Of a stretch of 64,000 nt of DNA, positions 43,732 through 52,920 are shown one piece after another. Numbering within the stretch: position 1 is the first letter of the stretch; each line of letters begins with the position of its first letter. The stretch lies in the NCBI RefSeq assembly GCF_030929555.1, contig NZ_JAVFVT010000016.1:1-64000 (forward strand), in the 5' to 3' direction. The position numbers and the translations under genes were made by a program. Under the pieces are notes generated by a model. The model saw only the letters and a program-made list of their open reading frames with translations, was not told the origin of the DNA and ran no database searches. Origin of the DNA: Paenibacillus sp. LHD-117. Lineage in GTDB: Bacteria > Bacillota > Bacilli > Paenibacillales > Paenibacillaceae.

Positions 43732-44727
43732 TTATTCCGAACGGACAACCGCGCGGCGCGACGTGTCCCATCGCCATGGGGATCCGCTTCGAAGGCGGAA
43801 GCCGCCCAGCCATTCATCTATTCTGAAATGCTCGGTCCAATCCGCTTCTCCGGCAAGCGTTCGGCGGCCAAGCTCCGTTAACGTGAAGAAGCTCTCCTTG
43901 AACTCGGGCGGATGCCCGTGAAAGTCGGGGAAGCTAGATGAACCTTCCTTATGCAGGAGCGGCTCCGGCTGCTCCGTCAGCTTCGCTAGACGAAGCCAAT
44001 ATTCCAGATCGCCTATGCCAAGCGAATGGAGGCGGCCCCCCACATAATCGAACAGCTCGTAAGGGCTGCCGATACCGCTTGCCGCGGCTTCCAGCGTTGC
44101 TTGCTCGATGCTGCCAAGCCCGTTATGGACGGAAGGCAGCCTCGACAAGTGGGCTTCGAGCGCGGCTCGCATGAAGGGCAGCCGGAATAAATCCGCTTGG
44201 AGCATCCGGTTGTGTTCCTCGATATCCGGCGAGGCATAACTTTCCCAAACCTTGCGCCCGAGTTCAAGCTCCTCGCTTCCTAGGAGCTTCCATGTCCCTG
44301 TCAGGGACATTAATTGTTCGGCAGTCAATTGACCGAGTCCCCGGAAATCCGGGATACCCGGGAATGAGCCGAGGCATAGCAGATTCAGCTTCGTATCGCC
44401 AAGCTGCTGTCCCGAGAAGTAGTGAAGAAGCTGGCTCAGCATCGTCTGATCGAACAGATCGTATTCGAACCATAATACGATTTCGTCGTGGCTCTTGTAT
44501 TGCCGAAGCGTTTGTTCCTGCGCCCCGGAAATCGCGATATAATCATTCAGCGGAACGCCGAAAGCCTGTTCCATGAATTGGGCTCGCGTTAGTCGCGAGC
44601 GGCTTTCTGCCATATCGGGAAATACCGGACCGGCCGTATAGACTTCGCGCCAGACAAGAATATCCCCTTCGATGCCGCCTTGCTTTAGTTTATCGCCGAC
44701 CGAGTCGCCATTGACAATGTGAAGCAT
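43732..44727 (-). CDS. DUF1835 domain-containing protein
   Basis: A 331-residue protein of a Firmicutes family with an N-terminal DUF1835 domain (LHIVNGDSVGDKLKQGGIEG, then DILVWREVYTAGPV) and a C-terminal helical part of the DUF3658 type. Its function is not established, and it is predicted to be cytoplasmic. ATG 44727 follows GAAGGAGG by 7 bases. A frame open further upstream to 44940 runs into the tyrS promoter and leader region and is not used. It shares its upstream region divergently with tyrS. Confidence 0.8.
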   Translation of the reverse strand: MLHIVNGDSVGDKLKQGGIEGDILVWREVYTAGPVFPDMAESRSRLTRAQFMEQAFGVPLNDYIAISGAQEQTLRQYKSHDEIVLWFEYDLFDQTMLSQLLHYFSGQQLGDTKLNLLCLGSFPGIPDFRGLGQLTAEQLMSLTGTWKLLGSEELELGRKVWESYASPDIEEHNRMLQADLFRLPFMRAALEAHLSRLPSVHNGLGSIEQATLEAAASGIGSPYELFDYVGGRLHSLGIGDLEYWLRLAKLTEQPEPLLHKEGSSSFPDFHGHPPEFKESFFTLTELGRRTLAGEADWTEHFRIDEWLGGFRLRSGSPWRWDTSRRAVVRSE

Positions 44728-44797
44728 GTCGCTGCCTCCTTCGTTCTTTTTTCTAACCGTATTATAAACGATCTCGCGCCGACTTCCATCCGAACGG

Positions 44798-44826
44798 TTG
44801 ACATTCGATGGTCCATTCTCTATACT
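44798..44826 (+). promoter_or_regulatory. Consensus sigma-A promoter of the tyrS leader
   Basis: TTGACA (44798-44803), a 17-bp spacer and TATACT (44821-44826). It drives the T-box leader. Confidence 0.8.
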
Positions 44827-44832
44827 TGCTGT

Positions 44833-45096
44833 AATCTGATATGCAATATGCGACGAACGAGCGCAGTAGCGGCTTAATCCCTGTCTCAGAAAGCCGGGGG
44901 GCGATGGAACCCGGCACACATTAAGTCCCGCGAAATACACTCTGGAGCATCTCGGGTAATGCCGGGCGGAATGGCGAACGATATCTCGCCGCGAGTGGCA
45001 CGTACGCCGCGATTCAATCGCGATGCAAGTGCAATTTGGGTGGTAACACGGTTAACGATCGTCCCTATGTCTTTTTAGACAAGGGGCGTTTTTTTG
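44833..45096 (+). promoter_or_regulatory. Tyrosine T-box riboswitch
   Basis: A leader of about 260 bases ahead of tyrS. The T-box proper is TGGGTGGTAACACGG at 45037-45051. A TAC triplet at 44936-44938 in an unpaired-looking AA-TAC-AC stretch is the likely Tyr specifier codon. The terminator has arms CGTCCCTATGTCT and AGACAAGGGGCG (45060-45072, 45077-45088) and seven T. Uncharged tRNA-Tyr would favour the antiterminator and raise tyrS expression. Confidence 0.92.
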
Positions 45097-45134
45097 TTTA
45101 GGCAGAATGAACCCAATGAAGGAGCGTAACCGAA

Positions 45135-46394
45135 ATGAACATTATCGACGAACTCGAATGGCGCGACGCCATCAATCAACAGACCGACGCGGAAGGACTC
45201 CGCGAACTGACGAACGAAAAGGCGGTCTCGCTCTACTGCGGCGTGGACCCAACGGGCGACAGCATGCATATCGGCCACTTGATCCCGTTCATGGTGCTGA
45301 AGCGGTTCCAGCTGGCCGGCCATCGTCCGGTCATTCTGATCGGGGGAGCGACGGGGACGATCGGCGATCCTAGCGGCCGGACGTCGGAACGTTCCTTGCA
45401 GACGCTGGAGCAAATCCAGGAGAACGTCGACGCGCTGACCGCGCAACTTCGGAAGCTGTTCGTCACCGACGGCGACAACAATATCCGGATGGTCAACAAC
45501 TACGACTGGACGCACAAAATCAACGTCATCGAATTTCTGCGCGACTACGGGAAAAATTTCAGCATCAACACGATGCTCGCGAAGGACGTCGTGTCGAGCA
45601 GGCTGGAGAGCGGCATTTCGTTTACCGAGTTTTCGTACCAAATTTTGCAGTCGCTCGACTACCTGCACTTGTACCAGCATGAAGACGTACAGCTGCAAAT
45701 CGGCGGTTCCGACCAATGGGGCAACATTACGAGCGGTCTGGACCTGATCCGGAAGAAGGAAGGAAGCGAAGCCAAGGCGTTTGGTCTCACGATCCCGCTC
45801 ATGCTGAAAGCCGACGGCACGAAATTCGGCAAGACGGCCGGCGGAGCAATCTGGCTTGATCCGAACAAAACGACGCCGTTCGAATTTTACCAATTCTGGG
45901 CGAATACCGACGACCGCGACGTCGTGAAATACTTGAAATACTTTACCTTCCTGTCCAAGGAACAAATCGACGGGCTGGCGGAGAAGGTGCAGTCCGAGCC
46001 GCATAAACGCGAAGCCCAGAAGAAGCTGGCCGAAGAAATGACGAGATTCGTGCACGGGGAAGAGCTGCTGCAGCAGGCGCTGCGCATTACGGCGGCTTTG
46101 TTCACCGGAGACATCCAGTCGCTTACGGCTGACGAAATCGAGCAAGGCTTCAAGGAAATGCCGACGTTCGAAGCGACCTCGGAAGCCAAAAACATCGTCG
46201 ACTGGCTCGTCGACCTTGGTATCGAGCCGTCCAAGCGCCAAGCGCGCGAAGACATTACGAACGGTGCCATCTCGATGAACGGCGAACGCGTCACCGATCT
46301 GGCACTTGAAGTGTCCGCGGGCCAAGCGATCGGAGGCCGGTTCATTATTATTCGCAAAGGCAAGAAAAGCTACAGCTTGGTGAAAATGTCTTAA
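45135..46394 (+). CDS. tyrS: Tyrosyl-tRNA synthetase
   Basis: A 419-residue class I synthetase charging tRNA-Tyr. YCGVDPTGDSMHIGHLIPF near 35-53 contains the HIGH motif. The substrate site shows QIGGSDQWGN, and KFGKTAGG near 233-240 stands for KMSKS. The C-terminal S4 RNA-binding domain runs from about 350 (EDITNGAISMNGERV) to the end. Expression is set by the T-box leader upstream, and a terminator follows. Confidence 0.97.
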   Translation: MNIIDELEWRDAINQQTDAEGLRELTNEKAVSLYCGVDPTGDSMHIGHLIPFMVLKRFQLAGHRPVILIGGATGTIGDPSGRTSERSLQTLEQIQENVDALTAQLRKLFVTDGDNNIRMVNNYDWTHKINVIEFLRDYGKNFSINTMLAKDVVSSRLESGISFTEFSYQILQSLDYLHLYQHEDVQLQIGGSDQWGNITSGLDLIRKKEGSEAKAFGLTIPLMLKADGTKFGKTAGGAIWLDPNKTTPFEFYQFWANTDDRDVVKYLKYFTFLSKEQIDGLAEKVQSEPHKREAQKKLAEEMTRFVHGEELLQQALRITAALFTGDIQSLTADEIEQGFKEMPTFEATSEAKNIVDWLVDLGIEPSKRQAREDITNGAISMNGERVTDLALEVSAGQAIGGRFIIIRKGKKSYSLVKMS

Positions 46395-46415
46395 GGATCC
46401 TAGCCGGTTAACACG

Positions 46416-46456
46416 AAACTCCCCTGCTTCCGAACGGAAGAAAGGGGAGTTTTTTT
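46416..46456. terminator. Terminator between tyrS and the convergent isomerase gene
   Basis: Arms AAACTCCCCT / AGGGGAGTTT (46416-46425, 46443-46452), with inner CTTCCG/CGGAAG pairing and a T run on the plus strand. Confidence 0.88.
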
Positions 46457-46488
46457 CGCATGCTGATCAACCCGTTGGCAACGGTTTT

Positions 46489-47325
46489 TTAGTTTTCGCC
46501 GGACAGAATAACCGCTTTAATGCGCTCGATGCCTTCCCACATGTCACCTTCTTGATCGAAAATGACGGATACCGGCGCGTCCGCGTTCGCTTGAGCGGCG
46601 ATGTGGAGCAGCTTCAGCAACGATTCCTCGTTGATGGAGCCGTCTTCCTTGTAATCGGGTTTGGCATGGAAGGAATGGGCGGACGGCGCTCCGAACCGAA
46701 TCCCCTCTTCTTTCTCGTGTTTGGCGAGGTTGCCGAAATCCACGATCGTGCCGATGGAATCGCCGGCGCCGTCCATAACGGCTGACCAACTGTTCACGGT
46801 AGAAGTCAACTCGCAGAAGTTCTCCGTGACGATGCGGACATCCTTGCTTGCCGCGTAATCGCCTAATTCGCGCAGCGCCTCGATGCTTCTCGCGATAGCC
46901 GCTTCGTCTCCCGCAGGCTGCTCACCCGCGACGATCCGCACGGCGGAAGCTCCCGCTTGCGCAGCCGTATCCACCCAACCTTTTAGATAATGAATATCGG
47001 ACAATCTGCGAACGGGATCCGGCGACGAGATGTCACCATAATCGACGAGCAGCGTATGGAACGTTACTCCTGCGTCCCCGAACGCTTGTTTCAGCGAGCT
47101 CAAATACGTCTCTTCGCGCGAAGGGAAATGGAAATGGCAAAGCTCCAAATAAACGAGCCCCTTTGATGAAGCGATGGCCGGCAATTCGAGCAAGGTGAAA
47201 TTGGCGGGCTGCTCGTCCGCGGCAACGGCCTGCGTCTTAATCGATTCATCCCAGACGGTCCAGCGCAACGGGCCCAAACACCGATGAAGACTCCAGCTGC
47301 TGATCGATAAACGTTGACGAAACAT
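46489..47325 (-). CDS. Sugar phosphate isomerase/epimerase family protein
   Basis: A 278-residue TIM-barrel protein of the xylose isomerase-like/AP endonuclease 2 superfamily: ISSWSLHRCLG at the start, YLELCHFHFPSRE near 60, VRIVTENFCELTS near 165 with a likely metal-binding Glu, and IVDFGNLAKHE and HSFHAKPD later. It probably isomerises or epimerises a sugar or inositol derivative. I chose ATG 47325, 8 bases after GGAG, over ATG 47361. It is monocistronic. The 180 bases upstream hold no other gene. Confidence 0.8.
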   Translation of the reverse strand: MFRQRLSISSWSLHRCLGPLRWTVWDESIKTQAVAADEQPANFTLLELPAIASSKGLVYLELCHFHFPSREETYLSSLKQAFGDAGVTFHTLLVDYGDISSPDPVRRLSDIHYLKGWVDTAAQAGASAVRIVAGEQPAGDEAAIARSIEALRELGDYAASKDVRIVTENFCELTSTVNSWSAVMDGAGDSIGTIVDFGNLAKHEKEEGIRFGAPSAHSFHAKPDYKEDGSINEESLLKLLHIAAQANADAPVSVIFDQEGDMWEGIERIKAVILSGEN

Positions 47326-47507
47326 TTTGATCACACTCCAATTCTGTTGAACGTTATACATCCAGCGTAGACCTTGAAGCTAATCAATACAAGCCGACGA
47401 TTTACTTTGTTTATATGCGATTGTGGCAATACTCATGGGATGGCTCCCGCTCGGCATAGGATGAAGTAGGGCCCGTGCGGCCAAAATGCTCAAAGCGAGG
47501 TGCCGGC

Positions 47508-48107
47508 ATGATTAAAAAATATAGAGGTTTCTTGATCGGATTGGCGATGGGAGGTTTGCTGATGACGGCTTTGCCAACGATGGCCGCGACGCAGAAGACG
47601 ACGTATTCGCTAACGGAGGCCACGTATCCGATTGTTGTTGACGGAGCGACGTATTCGGATTCGCAATTGCCGATATTGAATTACAAAGGAAATACCTACG
47701 TACCGCTAAGGGCGGTCGGCGACATGCTTGGCGCATCCGTCATATGGGACGAAGCCCGGAGACGCGTCGTCATCCAATCCGGGCACGTGCCGTCGCCGTG
47801 CAACAACGCCTTTTGCAACATTAGGGTCAGCGGCTCGGGCGGCCAATACATCGTATCGGGCGAAGGCAGAGTATTCGAAGCGGTAATGAACTACTCGGTC
47901 GAGGACGGACACAACTATTTGCTTGAAAACCATCACATGCTGGATGAAGGCGCCCCCGCCTGGTCGCCGTTCACGCTCGATATTGTCATTCCGCCGGAAA
48001 AGCTGCCGGCGAACGGTACTTTAACGTTGGAGTTGTTCGAATACAGCGCCAAGGACGGCAGCCGAATCAACGTGCTGAGCATTCCGCTGGAAACGTTCGG
48101 GCCTTGA
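47508..48107 (+). CDS. Secreted protein with copper-amine-oxidase-type stalk domain
   Basis: A 199-residue exported protein. It starts at ATG 47508, 6 bases after GAGGTG, with a signal peptide (KKYRGFLIGLAMGG, then a cut near PTMAATQ). Residues about 38-90 form the repeat domain common in Paenibacillus surface proteins (YPIVVDGATYSDSQLPIL, then YVPLRAVGDMLGASVIWDE). A C-terminal beta domain carries two Cys (PCNNAFCN). It has no enzyme motif. Its role is probably structural or binding at the cell surface. Confidence 0.75.
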   Translation: MIKKYRGFLIGLAMGGLLMTALPTMAATQKTTYSLTEATYPIVVDGATYSDSQLPILNYKGNTYVPLRAVGDMLGASVIWDEARRRVVIQSGHVPSPCNNAFCNIRVSGSGGQYIVSGEGRVFEAVMNYSVEDGHNYLLENHHMLDEGAPAWSPFTLDIVIPPEKLPANGTLTLELFEYSAKDGSRINVLSIPLETFGP

Positions 48108-48124
48108 ATGAAATGATAATGGTG

Positions 48125-48148
48125 AAGGGAGCCTTGACGGGCTCCTTT
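48125..48148 (+). terminator. Short terminator
   Basis: Arms of the type AAGGGAGCC / GGCTCCTT with a short loop, then TTTG, after the stalk-domain gene. Confidence 0.6.
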
Positions 48149-48267
48149 GTCCGTTTAAGGACGGTATTTCTGGTTATGCAACCCTTCGTTCGCAACTATC
48201 CATTCCTAGAAAACGTTACTCATATGGAGTAATATGTAAATCGAAAGAAGGAAAATGGAGGCAAACG

Positions 48268-48741
48268 ATGAAGATCGTAATAAAGGCAGGCATTTTATTG
48301 CTCTTGATATGGGTTTTTGCCTTTATTGGCTACCAGGCTTATGGGACGTGGTGGAATCCGCCTGCCATCAAAAAGAAAACCGAAGCGTTTTTGGAGTGCA
48401 TCCAGTCGCAAAAATTCGATGAAGCCGTTACGTTGTTTGGCGGGTCAATCGGCTACGACAACTGGGTATCCGATATGCGAAAGCTGCATGACGGGCAAGG
48501 TTTTCAGCTTGCAGCCTATCAAAATGTGAGAGCCGAATATGACGACGGCAGCTTCAGCACGGGACACGCCGATCTGATCTTCGAGATAGACGGGAAATCG
48601 ATAACCACGCAAGCCATACTTACATTCGGACCGGGCGGCATGCCTAAACAAGTTTGCGCGATAACCCCGCCTGGCATCAAGCAGGGAGCGATCCCGGAAT
48701 TGGAAGAATGGAATAAGTTAGTTTGCGGAGGTTCTTTCTAA
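48268..48741 (+). CDS. Unknown membrane-anchored small protein
   Basis: Not assigned. A 157-residue product with one N-terminal TM (AGILLLLIWVFAFIGYQAYG at about 6-25) and a soluble domain outside. It carries a helix KKKTEAFLECIQSQKFDEAV and beta strands that suggest an NTF2-like or DUF4878-type fold. Two Cys lie near the C-terminus (VCAITPP and LVCGG). GGAGG precedes the ATG. It is monocistronic. Confidence 0.65.
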   Translation: MKIVIKAGILLLLIWVFAFIGYQAYGTWWNPPAIKKKTEAFLECIQSQKFDEAVTLFGGSIGYDNWVSDMRKLHDGQGFQLAAYQNVRAEYDDGSFSTGHADLIFEIDGKSITTQAILTFGPGGMPKQVCAITPPGIKQGAIPELEEWNKLVCGGSF

Positions 48742-48876
48742 TGGGAGGAAGGGATCAACTGGCTTAGTCACCGATGCGGTTTTTGAGGACAAGGATCGTA
48801 ATCTAAGCTAAACTGGAAAGAGATATTAATAGGTTCGAACGATTTTCATACAACCATTTCAAAGGAGTTAATCACC

Positions 48877-50139
48877 GTGGGATATGATCGTAACTGGGCT
48901 GGCAATTACACGTATAGCGCTGCGGAATGCCTTGTTCCGGAGAGCATCGAACAGGTTCAAGAGCTGGTTGCCCGAAGCAATCGGATCAAGGTACTCGGCA
49001 CTCGCCACTCGTTTAACGGAATCGGGGATACGAAAGCCTCGCATCTCTCGCTCGAACGGTTAAATCGAGTCATCGCGTTGGATCGCGAGAATCATAGGGT
49101 AACGGTCGAAGGCGGAATCAGGTACGGTGAGTTATGCGGCTATCTCTACGAAAACGGGTACGCCCTTCATAATCTCGCTTCGTTGCCGCACATTACGATA
49201 GCTGGCGCGTGCGCGACGGCTACGCACGGCTCCGGAGACCGGAACGGCAATCTGGCGACGGCTGTGCATGCCATCGAGATTGTCAAGGGAGACGGGGAAA
49301 CGATCATGTTCTCCCGCGATCAACAAGACGGGGAACTGGCCGGGGCAGTCGTCGGTCTCGGCGCGCTTGGCGTCGTGACGAAGCTGACGCTGAATGTCGT
49401 ACCGTCCTATCGGATGGCCCAACACGTCTATGAGAATTTGCCTCTATCGAAGCTGGAAGAGCATTTCGAAGCGATAGTTTCCGGCGGTTATAGCGTCAGC
49501 TTATTCTCGGATTGGAAGAAGCCTGAGTTCAATCAGGTATGGATCAAAAGGTTGCTGACGGATCCGTCGCTCGTCCATGCAACGCCGGAATATCACGGCG
49601 CAACGCTCGCCGGCGCGAACATGCACCCGGTGCCGGGTTACGCGGCGGACAATTGCAGCGAGCAGCTGGGAATCGAAGGCTCATGGCATGAACGCCTTCC
49701 GCATTTCCGGATGGACTTTACGCCAAGTGCCGGCGAAGAGCTGCAGAGCGAATATTTTGTTGCCAGAGAGGATGCTTATCGGGCACTTCGCGGAATCGAA
49801 CGGCTGCGGGCGCACATATCCCCGCTGCTCTACGTGTCGGAGGTTCGAACGATCGCCGCCGACGATCTGTGGATGAGTCCATGTTACAAGCAGGATTCAG
49901 TCGCCATCCATTTTACATGGAAGCCGGACCCGGCAGCGGTTAGCCGTGTATTGCCCATGATCGAGGAGGAGCTTGCTCCGCTAGGTGCGCGACCGCATTG
50001 GAGCAAGCTGTTCGCGATGACAGCCGAGCGGCTGCAGCCGCTCTACGAGAAACTTCCGGATTTCAGGGAGCTCATCCGGGGCTGCGATCCGCAGGGGAAA
50101 TTCCGGAACGAGTATTTGGAACGTTATATTTTGGATTGA
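48877..50139 (+). CDS. FAD-dependent sugar/alditol oxidase
   Basis: A 420-residue flavoenzyme of the vanillyl-alcohol oxidase/aldonolactone oxidase group. The N-terminal FAD domain has VLGTRHSFNGIGDT near 40-53, whose His would be the covalent flavin link as in alditol oxidase, and the PP loop ITIAGACATATHGSGDRNG near 109-127. The C-terminal substrate domain ends with RPHWSKLFAM and the SxxxxPxGKFRNEY-like tail. It probably oxidises an alditol or sugar lactone with O2. It starts at GTG 48877 with AAAGGAG upstream. An AraC gene follows. Confidence 0.85.
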   Translation: MGYDRNWAGNYTYSAAECLVPESIEQVQELVARSNRIKVLGTRHSFNGIGDTKASHLSLERLNRVIALDRENHRVTVEGGIRYGELCGYLYENGYALHNLASLPHITIAGACATATHGSGDRNGNLATAVHAIEIVKGDGETIMFSRDQQDGELAGAVVGLGALGVVTKLTLNVVPSYRMAQHVYENLPLSKLEEHFEAIVSGGYSVSLFSDWKKPEFNQVWIKRLLTDPSLVHATPEYHGATLAGANMHPVPGYAADNCSEQLGIEGSWHERLPHFRMDFTPSAGEELQSEYFVAREDAYRALRGIERLRAHISPLLYVSEVRTIAADDLWMSPCYKQDSVAIHFTWKPDPAAVSRVLPMIEEELAPLGARPHWSKLFAMTAERLQPLYEKLPDFRELIRGCDPQGKFRNEYLERYILD

Positions 50140-50177
50140 TCAAATATCGAAATAGATGCTTGCGGCGGTGATCGTAA

Positions 50178-51065
50178 ATGAGCTATCCGAATGAATTGTG
50201 GGAAAATACGCGGCTGCGGCAGAAGTCGTACCCGATCCAGCTGTTCCGGAATAAAGCCGAGAGCAAGCTGGCGGGAGAGTGCGTTCTTTATTTGCACTGG
50301 CATGAACATTTGGAATGGATCATGATCAGGCGAGGGAAAGCGATCTTCCATATCGACAGCCGTCCGGTTGAGGCAGGTCCAGGCGATATGCTGCTGCTTC
50401 CCGGCGGAAGCTTGCATGTCGGATATGCGCAAGCCGACGGCGACGTGGCCTATGATTGCATCGTATTTAACGCGTCGTTGTTCAATGAATGGGTGAATGA
50501 TCCGGTTCATGCCCGGCTCGCGGTGCCCTACTTGACGGGGCTTGCTCAATTCCCTCTCATCATCCCGGCGCAAGAGGCTTGGGGAGATCGATACCGATCC
50601 GGATTGGAAGACATAATCGAGGAGCTTGCGCATAAGGAGGAAGGCCATCAGCTCGTCGTCAAAGCGAAATTATATGCCCTATTCGTGCTTTTGGTTCGCC
50701 ACAGCGAGCATGCGCAGCCTGCGTCAAGGAAAGCAGAGCCGTTTTTTGCGAACATGGACCGCTTCAAGCTGCTCATTGACTGGATCGGCGAAAATTACGC
50801 GGAGAAGCTTTCCGTCCGTCAGGGGGCGGAGATCGTGCGGCTGGATCCATTCCACTTCTGCAAACAATTCAAAAAGCTGACGGGACGGACCTTCATCGAA
50901 TACGTCAACGTCTGCCGGGCGAACGAGGCGGAGCGCATGCTGCTGACGACCCAGGCAACCGTCGGCGAAATCGCGCTTAAAGTCGGGTGCGAGAATGCCA
51001 ATTATTTTACGAGAATGTACAAGCAGTACAAAGGCATGACGCCGACCGCGGCAAGGCGGCGCTAA
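50178..51065 (+). CDS. AraC-family regulator with cupin sensor
   Basis: A 295-residue regulator. The cupin part is LHWHEHLEWIMIRRGKAIFHI near 38-58, and PGDMLLLPGGSLHVGY near 68-83. The C-terminal AraC double HTH reads VRQGAEIVRLDPFHFCKQFKK and VGEIALKVGCENANYFTRMYKQ near 213-288. It lies 38 bases after the FAD oxidase on the same strand and likely regulates it. Confidence 0.87.
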   Translation: MSYPNELWENTRLRQKSYPIQLFRNKAESKLAGECVLYLHWHEHLEWIMIRRGKAIFHIDSRPVEAGPGDMLLLPGGSLHVGYAQADGDVAYDCIVFNASLFNEWVNDPVHARLAVPYLTGLAQFPLIIPAQEAWGDRYRSGLEDIIEELAHKEEGHQLVVKAKLYALFVLLVRHSEHAQPASRKAEPFFANMDRFKLLIDWIGENYAEKLSVRQGAEIVRLDPFHFCKQFKKLTGRTFIEYVNVCRANEAERMLLTTQATVGEIALKVGCENANYFTRMYKQYKGMTPTAARRR

Positions 51066-51086
51066 ACCGTTAAAGGCAGGGATAAC

Positions 51087-51653
51087 ATGTTCTCTTTTAC
51101 AAGTCTCGAAGGAAAAAGAGTTAAATTAGTCCCGTTGGAGCGCGCGCATACGCATCCGCTTTTCGAAGCGGCGCAGGCGCCGGAGATTTGGGCGCATTAT
51201 CCGATTACGATCGAAACCTTTGCCGATATGGAGAGTTTTGTATCGAAGGCATTGGAAGGACGCGAACGAAATGAACAATATCCGTTTGCCGTCTTTGACA
51301 AAGAACTAGGCAAGTTTGTAGGATCCACTCGATATTTAAGAATCTCGGAAGCGAACAATAACCTGAATATCGGATCAACCTGGTACGCTCCCGAGGTTTG
51401 GAGAACCGGAGTAAACACGGAAACCAAATATTTGATGTTGAAATATGCTTTTGAAATCCTTCAAGTAAACAGAGTGGAAATTGTAACGAGCACTGATAAC
51501 AAAAGATCTCAGAGAGCGATAGAAAGACTAGGCGCCGTAAAAGAAGGGGTCTTAAGAAAGAAGTACCACAACTTGGACTACATCATTTACAGCATCATTC
51601 CAGATGAATGGGAAGCCGTTTCGCATCGGTTAGAAGGGTTTTTGGAAGAGTAA
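51087..51653 (+). CDS. GNAT acetyltransferase, RimJ/RimL type
   Basis: A 188-residue GCN5-related N-acetyltransferase. EGKRVKLVPLERAHTHPLF opens it. The acetyl-CoA region is GSTWYAPEVWRTGVNTETK near 110-128, and the end NRVEIVTSTDNKRSQRAIERLG is typical of the RimJ/RimL ribosomal-protein and small-molecule subgroup. The substrate is unknown. It is followed closely by amj. Confidence 0.88.
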   Translation: MFSFTSLEGKRVKLVPLERAHTHPLFEAAQAPEIWAHYPITIETFADMESFVSKALEGRERNEQYPFAVFDKELGKFVGSTRYLRISEANNNLNIGSTWYAPEVWRTGVNTETKYLMLKYAFEILQVNRVEIVTSTDNKRSQRAIERLGAVKEGVLRKKYHNLDYIIYSIIPDEWEAVSHRLEGFLEE

Positions 51654-51688
51654 ACGATCATGCAAGGGTTAACCGCTTGCTTAAGGAA

Positions 51689-52492
51689 GTGACTACTATT
51701 CCGATAAGCTTGATTTTCGTCATGATACTTACCGTACTCATTCACGCTTCGGACACGCTGTCCTATTCCATTCGATATGCAGGGGTTAGGGTAGGGAAAT
51801 ACGCCGTTGCTTTATCGCTCTCGGGAATCGTTGTTCTCGTCTCCAGAACGTCGAATTTAATACAAGCTCCGATAACCGGCAATATGGTGGATGAAGCAAG
51901 AGACAATATGGATTATCCAATCGAAGCTTATTTTCGAATGATACTGGGAGCTTCTTCGATAGGGACGATCATTGCGATCATCCTTTTTCCTACCGCGGTG
52001 TTTATAGCTGCCAGATTAATTGCGAGGTTCGAAGAGGCGGGCTCGATCCCGCGATTAATGACGACCGTGGGCTTCAATCAAATCAAAAGCGCCAAATCGT
52101 TAATCAAAGCCCCTACATTCCGAATGTTAAGTTCATTACGAATCTACGGGATACCGAAACGGCTTCTATTGCTAAACTGTTTCGTAACCGCCATCTTTAC
52201 GACGGGGGTCATGTCATCCCTATACGCCTCGTTCTTGAATTCGGAGAATAGCATGGCGGCTTCGCAAGCTTCCGGCTTGATCAACGGCATTGCCACGATT
52301 ATTCTTACCATCATCATCGATCCCAAAATCGCGCTGCTCACGGACAAGGCATTAAAAAACGAAAAAGAAAAAACCAGACTAGGCAAGGTGTTCGGGTTAT
52401 TGATGATCTCAAGATTGGCAGGAACGTTGCTGGCTCAGCTCGTTTTTCTTCCGGCGTCCTATTGGATTTATTGGATAGTCGGTTTCATATGA
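51689..52492 (+). CDS. amj: Amj-type alternate lipid II flippase (DUF2837)
   Basis: About 267 residues and six or more TMs, matching B. subtilis Amj (YdaH), which moves lipid II across the membrane when MurJ is blocked. The family start FVMILTVLIHASDTLSYSIRYAGVR and LVSRTSNLIQAPITGNMVDE are clear. The true start is unsure: GTG 51689 lies directly after AAGGA, and an earlier in-frame ATG (51608) would overlap the GNAT gene. It is downstream of the GNAT gene with no terminator, so probably co-transcribed. In B. subtilis amj is under SigM, and no SigM site was established here. Confidence 0.85.
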   Translation: MTTIPISLIFVMILTVLIHASDTLSYSIRYAGVRVGKYAVALSLSGIVVLVSRTSNLIQAPITGNMVDEARDNMDYPIEAYFRMILGASSIGTIIAIILFPTAVFIAARLIARFEEAGSIPRLMTTVGFNQIKSAKSLIKAPTFRMLSSLRIYGIPKRLLLLNCFVTAIFTTGVMSSLYASFLNSENSMAASQASGLINGIATIILTIIIDPKIALLTDKALKNEKEKTRLGKVFGLLMISRLAGTLLAQLVFLPASYWIYWIVGFI

Positions 52493-52529
52493 TTGGAGTA
52501 ATCCTATTCATGAGAGGATGATGATAAGC

Positions 52530-52904
52530 ATGCTAGAGAAGTTGGAGCATATGCAAATTCCCGTTAAAGACTTAAGCAAGTCGGTTGAATGGTATGTGGA
52601 GCATCTGGGATTTTCGTTACGGGGGAAATCGGAAAGAGATCAACATGCTTTTCTGACCCTGCCTGAAGGTCCGATGCTCATGTTATGGGAAACGAAGGAC
52701 GAATCGAAAGCGAACTTTATACATAACGGACAACTTATGCCGGTTCTCCTCTATCGAACGCAGCATATTCATCAGCTCCATGAAAATCTTAAACGGATCG
52801 ACGTTGAGATAACCTTTTTCCAGGACGAAGGTTTCGGATGGGTTTTGAAATTTATCGATTTAAACGGCAACATGTGGGGCGTCATCCAATTACATGATCT
52901 ATGA
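52530..52904 (+). CDS. Glyoxalase/bleomycin-resistance-fold (VOC) protein
   Basis: About 124 residues with the two-module VOC fold: LEHMQIPVKDLSKSVEWYVEHLGF at the start and WVLKFIDLNGNMWGVIQLHD at the end. The metal-ligand His of MQIP-type starts is replaced. Several Met/ATG codons cluster at 52518-52530, and I prefer ATG 52530 by the distance to GAGAGG. The function is unknown, perhaps small-molecule binding. Confidence 0.75.
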   Translation: MLEKLEHMQIPVKDLSKSVEWYVEHLGFSLRGKSERDQHAFLTLPEGPMLMLWETKDESKANFIHNGQLMPVLLYRTQHIHQLHENLKRIDVEITFFQDEGFGWVLKFIDLNGNMWGVIQLHDL

Positions 52905-52920
52905 AGGAGGTAACCCACCT

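Noticed and set aside
45075-46325. Long open frame (416 codons) opposite tyrS
   Set aside because: Same mirror effect. tyrS is unambiguous and the frame has no ribosome site or motif.
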